This document shows, one piece after another, positions 48,173-59,738 of a stretch of DNA of 64,000 nucleotides (the stretch's first letter is position 1; each line of letters begins with the position of its first letter). The position numbers and the translations under genes were made by a program. The stretch lies in contig NC_058339.1 in the NCBI RefSeq assembly GCF_905475395.1, positions 50,477,172-50,541,171 on the forward strand, in the 5' to 3' direction. The DNA comes from Chrysoperla carnea (taxonomy: Eukaryota > Arthropoda > Insecta > Neuroptera > Chrysopidae). The notes under the pieces are model-generated. The model did not search any database. It saw only the letters and a program-made list of their open reading frames with translations, and was not told where the DNA came from.

Positions 48173-50377
48173 TTAAAAAGAAAAAGCGTTGTTTTATTCG
48201 AAATATTAGTACTTTCTAAGTACCAGATTTTACGCAAGCTCTGTTGTGTACAGTTACTGTATTAATAGCAATAAATGGCGTTTTAAATTCATAATATCAT
48301 CGATAATACATACAATATCCTTTACAGTACTAATCATAATTTTCACTTAACTTTTCTTTAAAATGCTTGTATAATAAGAAAGAAATTCGTAGCGTAGAAA
48401 CTGCGTTAGCTTAGCGAATTCTCTCAGAGATTGAAAACTTACCATATTTTTCTTAAAATCAAATATTGCATTTCTAGAGAGATATTGCATTTCAAAAAAA
48501 AAATTTTTTTCAAACTAAGCGCCTAGAGAAATAATCATCCTAAGAGTACTTTTTTGCTTAAAACTGATCATAAAATACAAATATATTTTTATTTTGAAAA
48601 AATTCAAAATATTCTTATTTGTGCACATCTCCATCCCTTATTTATCTGTCGATTTTAACGAACTTGATCTCTCAAATATCAAAATCCTTCTTTATACCAA
48701 ATTTTATTCAAATCGAACTTAAATTGCGATATAGAGACGGTACAGACACAAACGTATAGATGCATATGTAAAAACCACCTCGACTGCTTTATTGCCTCCA
48801 CCTGTCTTGATCTCACTTATCTCCTTCCATAACACTCGAAGGGATTGTTCTACACAGCTAAACAATATGCACAGTTTTAAATTTTTTTTAAGTGTAAAAT
48901 AGTCATAATTCATTGTGTATATCAGAAAAGATGAGAATTAAGTATATCAGAAAATATGGCAATGAATTGTTTGACTTTTACTATTTTTAGTTTTTACAGA
49001 AATCTTTACTTTATATGTAGTTCAAAATGATGATCATAGATGGAGCAGTAAAATATCACATTAAATTTAATTTTTTTTTAAATATATCTTTATAAGTTAT
49101 AACTCATGTGTTGTTCTGGTGTATGAGCTACATTTTTGTTCGGTTTCACTACAATCCATTCGCTAGTTATTGCGTAAAAGCGTAACAAACAAACAGTTAA
49201 TGGGAAACATATAAAATATGCATATGGAAGCAATTGGTTCGGATTGGTTAGAATGATTTAAACAACTTGTTAAATATCTTTAGAGGCAAGCATAGCCAGT
49301 ATATACATAAATTTTAACGATGGTCATTTTTGACGTGTATTTGGTAGGAACGATGTACATTTTGAAGAAATTTTTTCAAAATTCCGTCATCAGTACAAAA
49401 CCAACAGCTCCATTTCCTTCGGCAATTCGCTAAAAAAGATAAAAAAATAAAAACTGTTTGATGTCTCTAAACGAACCAGTTAGATAGATGCTAATACTCT
49501 ATACGAATATAATACGTATATATATTTTTAAAATATATATTTAGTAAATATAATAACAAATTGTGTAAACATAAATTGTTTTACTTTCATTTAATAGTAT
49601 ATATACAAATTGATTAAAAGAGCTCTTTATATTTTAAGTTGATTAAAGCTCAACGTTTTTTTATTTTTTCGTATTCGAACTATTTAGCCAATTTAATATT
49701 ATTATCTTTTTATATTTATTCTTAAATACAGTTCAATGCTTAAAGATTTAATTACAAACGTCTTAACTAGTTTTCGTTCGTTTCGCTTCGAAAATGAATA
49801 CTGCCATGTACCCTAATTAAAGGAAGATTCTTTGATTCTTTTTGTGTATGTTTTTTTTTTTTTTTGGAGGTTTGGTAAAGGTAAGAATATTAAAATATTA
49901 AAAGAAATGAAACTGTAAATTGTTACAAAGAAATGATTGTTACCAAGAAATTGTTAAAAAAAATGAAACTGTAAATAGTCCGAAGGGGTTTTTTATTTTC
50001 GTGTTTCTGTATCATTCAGTGTGTCAAATTCCAAGGATTCTTCAATGTCTCTCGAACAGAATATAGTCAAAAGTGTCATGTGATTTATTTACTACGGCAT
50101 TAAGACCATAAAATAAACTAAGATAATGAATTTGATTTATTTTTTCTTACCTATGAGGCATACTATTATCTTATTTTCCCAAAATTATGTTTCAAAATCC
50201 CTTGCTAGAGTTTGCCGACGGTTTTATATTAGAATCCTGTTCGATGTAAAACAAGCGAATGTAAGTATCCAATATCCTCTCATACAGTATACATCATAGT
50301 ATACATGTTCAAATGTTTTAGTCGATGTTTTTTTTAGATCCTATCAAATTGGGACCCTTCAATATTTAAGATACTAA
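48173..50377. other. AT-rich stretch
   Basis: Only the retroposon tail at 49.1 kb is recognisable. Confidence 0.45.
49075..49200 (+). repeat. RTE-like retroposon 3' end fragment
   Basis: It carries the shared CCATTCGCTAGTTATTGCGT, AAAAGCGTAACAAACAAACA block seen at 40.9 kb. It is truncated on both sides and diverged. Confidence 0.4.
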
Positions 50378-50645
50378 GTAAGGTTAGGATTAGTTAGGTT
50401 ATACTGGGTGTCCACGAGAGATACACCTAGATCATAGACCCATTGTGATGACATATAGGTGGTTTACCACCTTTTCCGCTGATAATTTGATTTATCAGCT
50501 CCTCAATATTTTGAGAGGCTCAATACGCCTCTTTCATGCATATACCATGCACTACCCCAGCCCATCACAACCATTAATTAAATTAATTTTTTGTTATGAC
50601 GCCGGGAATTGAATCCTGTACCATAGCAGACCACGTATAGAGAGA
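50378..50645 (-). mobile_element. tRNA-derived SINE-like element with TTAGG-like tail
   Basis: On the minus strand a B-box-like GGATTCAATTCCCGG (50602-50616) opens the element. A body follows with GTGATGGGCTGGGGTAGTGC, GAGGAGCTGATAAATCAAAT and GTGTATCTCTCGTGGACACC. The end reads AACCTAACTAATCCTAACC, which is TTAGG-like on the plus strand. A second, shorter copy lies at 43.07 kb. There is no ORF. Confidence 0.5.
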
Positions 50646-51989
50646 TACTAAGAACTATCTGAGACTGAAATTTGGCACACAACACAACAGCATTGTCAAT
50701 AGGTAATACACTTTCAGGGATCGTACCAAAATTATAATTAAATATGAAACAGAAGTGCCTGGTAAGGTTTTTAGGAACGTAAAGGATTTTATTTGCAGAT
50801 AAATCTATTTTATTTGACTCATTGATGTAAAATTTCAATGATAATTAAAACTAAAAAGTTCATTGTATCAAAGTAATAAATTAAAAAACTTTTAGTATTA
50901 AAATGTAAAAACAAAACTTTTTATTTTCTGTTATTAACGGTTAAATTATACAAAGTGTTAAGTAATACAGATGTTTAATTACATATCGTTGTTGCTATAG
51001 TAGAAATTTAATTGTAAAAAACAGTATGACTCAAATATTTTTAGCTAATATCGTTAAAGTTCACAAAAACAAAGTTCAGGGCATTGCGTCACTTTTAGAA
51101 TTTATAAAACCTTGCATCGCTTTAAGTTTAGTTTTATTATGTAAGGTGGCAAATTTGGAATCGGGCATTTACTCAATAGAGATTAACGATGATTTTTGTA
51201 TTTCTTAACAAAATTTGAATATAAAAGAGATGGAAAAAAGCTAAATTAAAATTAAAATTGGGAACGAAATACGCATGATATAAGTATTTTAATCTACTAA
51301 TAAGGCAGATATTTAACAAAGAGTTTGGATTTAGTTCTGTGACATCATATTCTATGTTTGCCATTAGAACTTGCAGCTTAAAATTTCCTGGAGACCACAC
51401 ATTTTTTCCGTATTAATGATAAAATAATTTACAAAAAGAAACATATTTATACATGCAAAGAAAAACTTAAAGCATTAAATAACTATAACAATGGTAGCTT
51501 TAGTTTAGTAGAATTTTATTTAGCACCATGAGAGAATATTTTCATATAAATTGTATACATAAAATAATTTATATTATAAAAAATTATGAATTTTAATTTC
51601 TATTTTATTATACAATTTTAACAAAAATGGAAAATTTATATATAAGTACTAAATCTTAAAATATTTTATCCATAAATAAACGAGTACATACTATCTCTAA
51701 CTATTGCAATATTCATTCATTGTATATTCGTATGCATTTAAAATTCAATTTAAATAACTACTTTTTGTAAGTATATAAATATTATCATTTGATATTAATT
51801 TTTAATACTTTAACTAGATAATTTTTTAACTTACCAACGTTTTTGACAGTTTATTTTAAAGTAACTGGATTTCGGAGATTTCTCCCCATTTTGAATGTAG
51901 GTAGGGATGAAGTACGTCTCACATATGCTCTTGGTAACGCTGGATGAGCGTTAGTGGAACAACCGAATTTCTTTCTAATAATGTAATTT
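50646..51989. other. AT-rich stretch upstream of the RTE remnant
   Basis: GC-richer DNA from 51.86 kb may be the eroded earlier part of the LINE (a trace EQPNFF, compared with the usual EQAGFR, at 51.96 kb). The ORFs at 50.6, 51.0 and 51.2 kb are unrecognised. Confidence 0.45.
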
Positions 51990-53321
51990 TGTTTAATAAC
52001 ATCTATAAAGCATTTCACACCATATAACATAAATACATATGGCTGGCGTTGAAACACTTTAGAATACACCAAAACTGTATCAGTATTATACGAAATTCAG
52101 TACCGGGCAAGTAAAATTGGAAATGGTTGGACTAAGCTTTCCAATTAATATTAGTGTCAAACAAGGAAATCTACTTTCTTCAGCTAAGCTATTCAATGCT
52201 TTACTTCAATATATATTTCTCTTACTCGACATGCAAGATTAAAATAGATGGTGTAATATTGACAAATCTAAGATCAATTTCAAAAATATCAAATATATAA
52301 TCAAAAATAAAGATTAACAAACTCAATGCAGTGACAAATGCTCATCCCAATGTACGTATAAAACTGAATGATGTCGAAATTTAAAAGTTAGGTTATAATA
52401 GACCACAAGCTGCTGCAATTTTTCGGGTCAAATGACCCACCAGTAAACATGTTGGAAAAGATAATATTTTGAAGCACCATAATGTCGGTTTAGCGGGCAC
52501 AGGTGAGTACAAATATGGATGACACACCCCTTGATATCTCTCCCCTGCACCAGAAAATATGCACGGCATTGCTGGATACTAACTCTACATAAGTATTTGA
52601 AGCGAATAGCATTAATGCCGTATAGAAATAAACACGAAAATCTTCGGAAATTGAACTGACAGGAGATCAAAAGTTTTTTCCAACTTCCGGTACCGAAGTT
52701 ACCCGATTTATTTCTGTACGATTCATGTAATTCCCTTCGAATACTTATACAGAGTTAGTATCTAGCAACGCCATACATATTTGCTGGTGCAGGGGTGCGA
52801 TATCAAGGGATAGGACATCCATATTTCCCACTGTACTCACCTGTACCGCATTAAACTGACATTTCAGCCTGGGCTTGTGGTCTAATATAAATATTTAGGT
52901 CATTTAATATCGCTTAGTGATCGCAGTGACAGTGTCGTGCAGTAAAAGATAAGAAATACTTGGAGAAAATTTTAGTTCTGGAAGTGTATATTAAAATCCG
53001 ACATTCCTTTAGTTCTCAAGACCAAATTCTTCAATTCTTGCATTGTTCATGCCCTTCGTTATTCAAACATTAATATTGACTCAAAAATATAATCAAAAAT
53101 TGACATCCTGTAAGAAAGCGATGGGACCGAGTATGTTAAATACTAAAATGATTTGAAGCTTCACGATCAGAGAAAATTCAAAGGTTACTGCTATTAACGA
53201 AACAATGACTAAACTAAAGTGGTTTTGGGCTGGCTATATAGCCAGGATGACAGACGAACGCTGGAAGGTTGGTACCACTGTATGGACACCATATAGGAAG
53301 GAATTAAAGGTGATAAATTAA
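51990..53321 (+). pseudogene. RTE-type LINE reverse transcriptase remnant, split by a fold-back element
   Basis: Decayed plus-strand translation shows the ordered landmarks of an RTE-like RT and C-terminal region. These are YKAFHTI and HKYIWLALKH (about 52.00-52.06 kb), a frameshift near 52.11 kb, PINISVKQGNLLSSAKLFNA (52.14 kb), KIDGVILTNLRS (52.24 kb) and TNAHPNVRIKLNDVEI (52.34 kb). After the insertion come YLGHLISLSDRS (52.89 kb), RNTWRKF (52.95 kb), CILKSDIPLVLKTKFFNSCI (52.98 kb), then KLKWFWAGYIARMTDERW and VWTPYRKE, ending at TAA 53319-53321. Several stops and shifts make it dead. The catalytic YADD/FADD box is lost by deletion after LTNLRS. The endonuclease domain is not visible, so the copy is 5'-truncated or eroded. 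Confidence 0.85.
52398..52885. mobile_element. Fold-back / long-TIR element inserted in the RTE LINE
   Basis: The ends read TAGACCACAAGC and GCTTGTGGTCTA. Most of the element is an imperfect inverted repeat: the left part (from GTCGGTTTAGCGGGCACAGG, about 52.48 kb) pairs with the right part (to about 52.86 kb), including GGTGAGTACA, CCCTTGATATC, CCCTGCACCAG and ATACTAACTCT in both arms. A short left-only stretch (52.41-52.47 kb) interrupts the symmetry. TATA flanks both sides (52394-52397 and 52886-52889). No transposase is present; the minus-strand ORF inside it is a shadow. Confidence 0.8.
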
Positions 53322-55802
53322 GAGTTGAGAATTTTAATAATTTCTAAATAGTCATTTTATACGATAACATGAGCTTTCCAGTTGGAAATTGAAATAACCC
53401 ATAAATACCGCTTCCAAATGGCATGAAAAAAGATTAAAAATTAGCCCTCACAGAAATTTTTTTTTGGAAAATTGAGCGGATGTTACACAAATAGACTGCG
53501 AAACACTATAATACATTCTTCAAAAATAATTAAGAAAACCTTGTGTCTAACTTCAGTAAAAGTATTACATGAATCAAAGTAAGAAATGAAATACGTAATA
53601 GTATTGAGGCTTGTATAAAACTCACATAAACGTCGAAACATCTTTTACCCATTCTCTCCAACTGTTATCAAAAGCACACCTTTCACTTCTTTTTAAATAA
53701 ATTGACTTGTTGGGTAAGTGTGGCCTTTATTGCGTCGATCAGTATTGTATTCTTTAAAAACTCTTTGTATTTTAATTAGAAATTTATATTTATATAAAAT
53801 AATATATTTATGAATACATCATAAAATGTAGCAAAAAACTATGTACAGAGTGTAACAAAGGAGGCAAAGGGATATACATTATAATAGTAAGCGATACGAC
53901 CAAATTTAAACATTACCACACGAGTTTTCGGTATCATTATCAAAAAAATTGAGGATTACAAATGCCTACAATCAAAGCAAAAAAGAAGAAGTCATATGTG
54001 GTGTCAATGTCCGTCACTGGAAAACCGGCGTGAGAAATAAGAGATAATAATATAATAAACGAAATTTAATTTCGAGTATCGTGGTATTTATTTCAATAAC
54101 ATACTACAACTATCATTCAATCTAAACGGTTTTTGAATGCCAAACATCTCCAGGACTACAAAAAAATGGGCTAATATTTATAGCTCCTGTTCTTCAATTA
54201 GTGAGCTGTTTTTCCTTTCTTGAGTTGACCCACAAAAAGAAAAATACAATCACAGCAGATTATCACAGCAAAGATTATCAAGTTTGACATCCCCATTAAT
54301 ATCGGCAAGTGTCCGAGGCCAGTTTCCATAAATTCGTTTTCCTGATCTTATTCCTTTCTCTGCTACAAAATAAAATGACCTTTCCTGTATATTCGACATC
54401 TTCAATAACAGATGATAATAATGCTTTGTGCTTATTATAGTATAATATATTTTGCTTATGCTATAACGTTTATTGCTTATGTTCTTTTGACTTGAGTTTT
54501 GGTGTTGATAAGAGAAGAAAGTTTATGTGCGCTTGTTTTTAAACAATAAACAATTTTTCAAATTGTATTAAACGTGTTGTGTTCTAACTGATTGTAAAAG
54601 TTTTATATAAATTAAAAACTGGATGGATATTATTATTATATAGAGATGTAGGAGTTAGTTTTTCCCTTTATGTTTTTTTCTATATATTTTATTAAATTTT
54701 TGTTTATTTGATCTAAAATTGTGTTGTTTTATACTTTTCTTTTCATTTTTTTTATATACTATATTTTTTGTAGGTATAAATAATAATAATGATGAAAACA
54801 GATGTTAAATTAAGATAATTTTTATGATAAAAACTTTTGTGTTGGTATGTATATGATAATATAGCAAAACTTAAATCAAACAAATAGTAAAAGGGAACAA
54901 GTTTTTATAACTTTAAAGTTTTTTTTTCGTTCGAAAACGCGCATAATTCTATAAATACGTTCTTCGTATACTCTTAGAAAACTAAAAAACAAACGGCTTA
55001 GAAATTAAAACAATTTTGTTATATATTTAACACATTGTAGCTAAAGAAAAAAATATGAAGAGATCAGTGACGTAAATAAAAATTTACAAAGAGCAAGATG
55101 TAGAAAAATAGTAAATCTGCTTCCCAAAACTTAAACTGTTAAACTTTTTGTTTCATTCGGCCATTCTACTAACCGAAATACAGGTTCAAAAAAACTCTTA
55201 AATAACTTTAGAAATAAGTCACGTATTCCTAAATTCAGTAGCGATTTCTTGAAAATAATAGCGAATAAAACTTTTCGAATGGTTTTTGCATTCTTGTGGC
55301 TCCTGTAGCAAAAGATGAAGAAAATCCTGAATATCTGAATCATATTTTGTGTTACGATTAACTGTTTTTAATCCTCCTCAGGACAAATTATGTGGGCGTT
55401 TATAAAATACTTCCCGCAAAATTACCACCAAAAATAAACCAAAACAAAATTTATGTTTTTTCATTCAAAAAAATGACTTATGAGTTATCAGAAGTTAAAC
55501 ATATTAGAGATAATTTAAAGTAAGTACAAGGAAATTTTATGTTATGTCATATTAAATATCCTGATCAATTAAACTGTGGATAATGTATCCGCATATTAAG
55601 TTGACTACTAAATCAGAAGTATGTCTTTTTCAAACTAATACTACAATTAATTTATAAAGTATAGAGTTAAAGAAGCTATAATATTGAATTCTTTTATTAA
55701 TAAAACAAGTATTTGACTTCTTAAATTAGTACTTTAAATTTTCAAAATTGCCAATGCACATAGATATGCACTAATATTTATAAATAATTACTAATACTAT
55801 TA
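53322..55802. other. AT-rich stretch, nothing recognised
   Basis: No gene, RNA or repeat could be supported. Confidence 0.5.
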
Positions 55803-56224
55803 CAGTGCAACCTCGATATAACGAATCTGAAGGGAACCAGTAAATATTCGTTATATCAAGTAATTCGTTAAACTGAGGTTTGTTATATTGAGGTTAAGTT
55901 GGTCTAAAATTCGTTATAAAGAGGAAAAAAGTGTCGGAACCTCTCGCGACATGAATTACATACTATGGAGTATACTAACTGTCATATATTGGTGGGACTT
56001 TATACGTTATATAAAGGTTTTGAATTGACGAATTTCGTTATTTAGAGGTATTTAAATTTTTTATGTAGTTGAAAATTCGTTATAAAGAGGCTGTTCGCAA
56101 AAAATATTCGTAATGTAGAGGTATATTTTATATTGACTCTTATGGACAATTCAAGGGGATTGCGAAAAATTTGTTAAATCGAGGAATTCGTTATATTGAG
56201 GTTCGTTATATTAAGGTTGCACTG
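55803..56224. mobile_element. Pogo/Tigger-like MITE, 422 bp
   Basis: The terminal inverted repeats are CAGTGCAACCTCGATATAAC and its complement (ending AAGGTTGCACTG). They are flanked by TA at 55801-55802 and 56225-56226, the pogo/Tc1 target site. The interior has no transposase. It reiterates a motif like TTCGTTATAAAGAGG about eight times, each resembling the inner end of the TIR. Confidence 0.87.
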
Positions 56225-56795
56225 TATTTGTACGTAAGGGACATAGTTCCTACCGGGTGTCCTACTTCACCACTCGTTTAGTTTATTTATCAAAAGATTT
56301 ATGGTAGTAACCACGGTAGTGATGAACAGTGTACGGGAAAATCAATATGTAATTATGAAAAACTACTGATTAGCTATCATAAAGCGTTTATTGAAGTTCT
56401 TAAATATTTTTTCGATTCTTCATTTCAAAAAACTTACCGTTCTAATATTGTAATCATCACACCCTATCTAGGTATAGAAATGTAATAGATAATAAATTAA
56501 TTCGTAGTATTTACAGAGGGAAGGAAACCAAATATTACGCAGCATAATAATCATGACTGAATAAGTTGAATTAACTATCGCGACAACTATGAGTACTGAT
56601 TATATCACTAATGAAAATCATTGAATTTACATATGATTAATATTATGTTAACATACAATTTTGTAATATTAGATCATATACAACAAACATACTTCTAGTC
56701 ACTAATCTATATAATACCAACCTACCCTGCTCATATAAATGTATGAAATTATATGAAAAATAGTTATAAAACAAAATCTTTACAAAAAAAAATTT
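56225..56795. other. AT-rich stretch, nothing recognised
   Basis: It contains the inverted partner of the 17-base block at 36.09 kb (56246-56262). Confidence 0.5.
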
Positions 56796-57160
56796 TTTTA
56801 ACCAACTTCAAAACCCATGGACAACTATAAAATAACTTGGTAATAAAAGATTTTTCGGGTACGGAACCCAAAACTCGCACTTGAAACGTGTCTAAGAACA
56901 CTCTCCATTAAATTACCATTTTGCTCTCCAAACTGAAACAATTTTGAGTATCATCGCCTGTTTTTTAGTTGTTACGGGTACGGAACCCTAAACTCGCCAT
57001 TGAAACATAACTAAGAACACTCCCCATTAAATTATCTTTCAAACGAAACAAAAAAAAATCAAATCGGTTTATCCGTTTAGGCGCTGCGATGTCAGCAGAC
57101 AGAAACACAGATAGGCAAACACACATAGCGCGTAGGACACTTTTGGGATGTGGAAAAAGC
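56796..57160. repeat. 'GTTCCG' repeat, copy with tandem duplicated unit
   Basis: Two tandem units (starting near 56854 and 56975) each read CGGGTACGGAACCC, AAACTCGC, GAAAC, CTAAGAACACTC-CCATTAAATTA. They are followed by AATCGGTTTATCCG, a GCGCTGCGATG box and a CAGACAGAAACACAGATAG run. The duplicated architecture matches copy 1 in inverted orientation. The minus-strand ORF here is a shadow. Confidence 0.65.
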
Positions 57161-57235
57161 ACTGAACTCATGTGACAATCCCGGAGTGACGATCAAAACC
57201 AAATACTAAGAATTCAATCTAAATTCAACCTTTTT

Positions 57236-57330
57236 GGTCGATCAGTGGTATGGTGGCTATTCAAAAGACCTGTGATCGAAATCCAACACAGTCAAAATAT
57301 TTGCTTTTTTATTTACTTTTTAATACTTTT
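57236..57330 (+). repeat. tRNA-like SINE head
   Basis: GATCAGTGGTATGGTGGCTA resembles a D-arm/A-box region. B-box-like GTGATCGAAATCC (57272-57284) and a T-rich tail follow, as in the piece at 28.7 kb. It is degenerate and not a functional tRNA. Confidence 0.35.
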
Positions 57331-59340
57331 TCAAATTATAAAATTTTTATTATTCACTCGACTGTAGTTAATTTAAAAATTTAAAAAAAAAAAACTGTCA
57401 TTCCATATTTTTAAGTTTTCACTTCTTTCAGCGGTCACCATGACTGACTACCATTTTTCAATTTTCTCTTGAATTTTTAGTAATCGATAACATTTTTTGT
57501 CTCCGATTTAAGATAAAAATAATTTTCTAGAATTTCTAGAGATATCGGTAAAAATCGTATACAAGGACTAAAAGTTCGATTTGTTCAGTCGTTATTTTTT
57601 TCAATATGTATCCAAAATCGCTCCAAAACAAAATTTTCGAACAAAATTTTAGGTGATATCTCAAAAACACCGCTCTCTCACTTGTTAAATGAATTTAATT
57701 TTAGCATTTGTGATTAAAAATTAACCTTGGAACAAAATTTTATCTAATTATGAATAAAAAAAATTTTGCTCGAAGGGTACTCCTTAGAAAAAGGAAAAAA
57801 AAAATTTTTAGTTTCCAATTTTGATAAAACTATTTTCTAGAGTAATTTTAACGTCTAAAATGCATTAATTAAACCCCTTTGACAATTAGTATTCTTTGAA
57901 ACATTTCTTCAATATTTAGCTTCAAGCTTTATCAAATTCGTTACGTTAATCCTTATGCTAAGTTGAACTAAATTTTTTTTACATAGATTCGAAAATAAAT
58001 AGACCACAAACGGGGAAAATATTATTTTTTATTGCTATTAAAAATATAAATATTTTGTAAGTCGGTTACAAAACAGTATTTGTACCCTTCTGCATATTTT
58101 AGCCCTAATCTATAGTGAAAATAATATTCAGTTCATGTTAAATAATATTTATTTTATATCAACTAAATAACATTTTTTTGTTTTAAAAATATAATTTAGA
58201 ATCAAAATTCGTAGAAATGTAATTTTAATAGATTTTTATTATTATTCATTAGAAGAAAACGTATTATTACAGGATGATACAGGATGATGTCATTTTGTAA
58301 TGAACTTTATTTACGTTAAGGATTATATGGTATTGGAAAAAACATACACTTAAGAGGAAAACCATTCTCTTACATTATGGACCACTATTTTACCAAGTAA
58401 GCTATCAGATGAATGATGATACACGTAAATAACTCGTTTTGTAGTTAATCAATCAAAAAATATATGCAATAAAAGTTGCAGAGTTTGATGGGGACATCAT
58501 GTTCTGACATCTGATTGGACCTAGTTCTTTGGGTTTCTTTAATAGCCAATTTAGATTTTAAACGGTAAAAGATAGAATAACAAATTTATCCTCATAAAAA
58601 AACTAACATTTTTTGTTTAAAACTTCTTTTCGAAAAAATTAGCTTTAAGAGGAAATGCGTCTTAAAAAATGTGACCTTAGTGCCATTAATCGGAAAAAAA
58701 TATGCTTACAGTTTATCGATAATTGTAAACCACAGTCATGGGCACAGACGAATGTCACATTTCCTTCAAACACAAAGCAACAGATAAATCAGTTATCAAA
58801 CAAAAGAGTGTTGCCAACTCAAAGATGTGAACCTCTTAAAAAACAATTTAGTAATAACATACTTAAACATAGAACTTTGGGACATGTGTGAACGTTTCTT
58901 CTGATATTCATGATATTCCTAATGAATCATCCAGTATATAGTACATATTAAAATAAAGGAATTATTTAATTTTCTACTTATTGAAATTAAAATAATGTTT
59001 AGATTTTGAAAAAAGATTGATATTAATACAACTAAAAAAACATAACTTGTATATATAATATTATTAATAATAATTTCATTTACATTCTTTCTTATTGTGT
59101 AATTAATCAATTTTAAATATATGTTGTTCTTTTTTTTTATGAAATATAATTATTTAATGTTTGGTATAAAAACCCACCCTGAAATACAATTACGAATTTT
59201 TAAGAATTTATTTTAATAGTAGTAACGAATGACGAGTACAATAATACTTCAAATTACAAAGAATAAATTGTCGTTGTTCAAATTTTCTCCTGATTGTAAT
59301 GCACATATTTGAGAAAAATAATGAAATCTAGTTTATTAAT
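57331..59340. other. AT-rich stretch
   Basis: A 78-codon plus-strand ORF at 58655-58891 has a hydrophilic, Lys/Gln/Asn-rich composition but no recognised domain. GGATGATACA is doubled near 58.27 kb. No gene was supported. Confidence 0.4.
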
Positions 59341-59738
59341 TTACTAGCAGCTACCTGCTCACTTTACTGGACGATTTTATCCTTCCTTGCCCTAACTTAT
59401 CCCTCCATCCTTAACAATCAAAATATATGATACTTTTTATTATGGAACCAAATAATTTTGGTTTTAAAATCGAAATCGTCCAGTGGAGTGGGCGGATAAC
59501 TGCTTGTATCGTTATAAATGATAGAATATGTGTTATTTTGATAGATGATCTTTATTATTACTTTAAAGTTACATTAAAATCTATTCAGTAGTTTTTGAAA
59601 TCCTGCAGCCAATATGTGCTTTATTATTGTAAAATTTCATTCAAATTCATTTAGTAGATTTTGTGTCAAAGAAGAAAGACCATCAAAACATAAAGACGTC
59701 CTCTCAAACTTTCACGATTATAGTATATAGGTAGATTT
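59341..59738 (+). repeat. Retroposon 3' end fragment with internal inverted repeat
   Basis: AGCAGCTACCTGCTCACTTT-ACTGGACGATTTTA (59345-59378) is the inverse of TAAAATCGAAATCGTCCAGT-GGAGTGGGCGG (59464-59495). It is followed by CTATTCAGTAGTTTTTG and CAAACTTTCACGATTATAGT, the tail block also seen near 41.0 kb. Confidence 0.45.

Noticed and set aside
51851..52072. 73-residue minus-strand ORF
   Set aside because: It is the antisense of the RTE LINE remnant at its right end and has no domain of its own.
52428..52670. 80-residue minus-strand ORF
   Set aside because: It lies wholly within the fold-back element and depends on its left arm; no domain.
56965..57171. 68-residue minus-strand ORF starting MSSVLFPHPKS
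   Set aside because: It lies inside the tandem 'GTTCCG' repeat; a shadow of repeat sequence.
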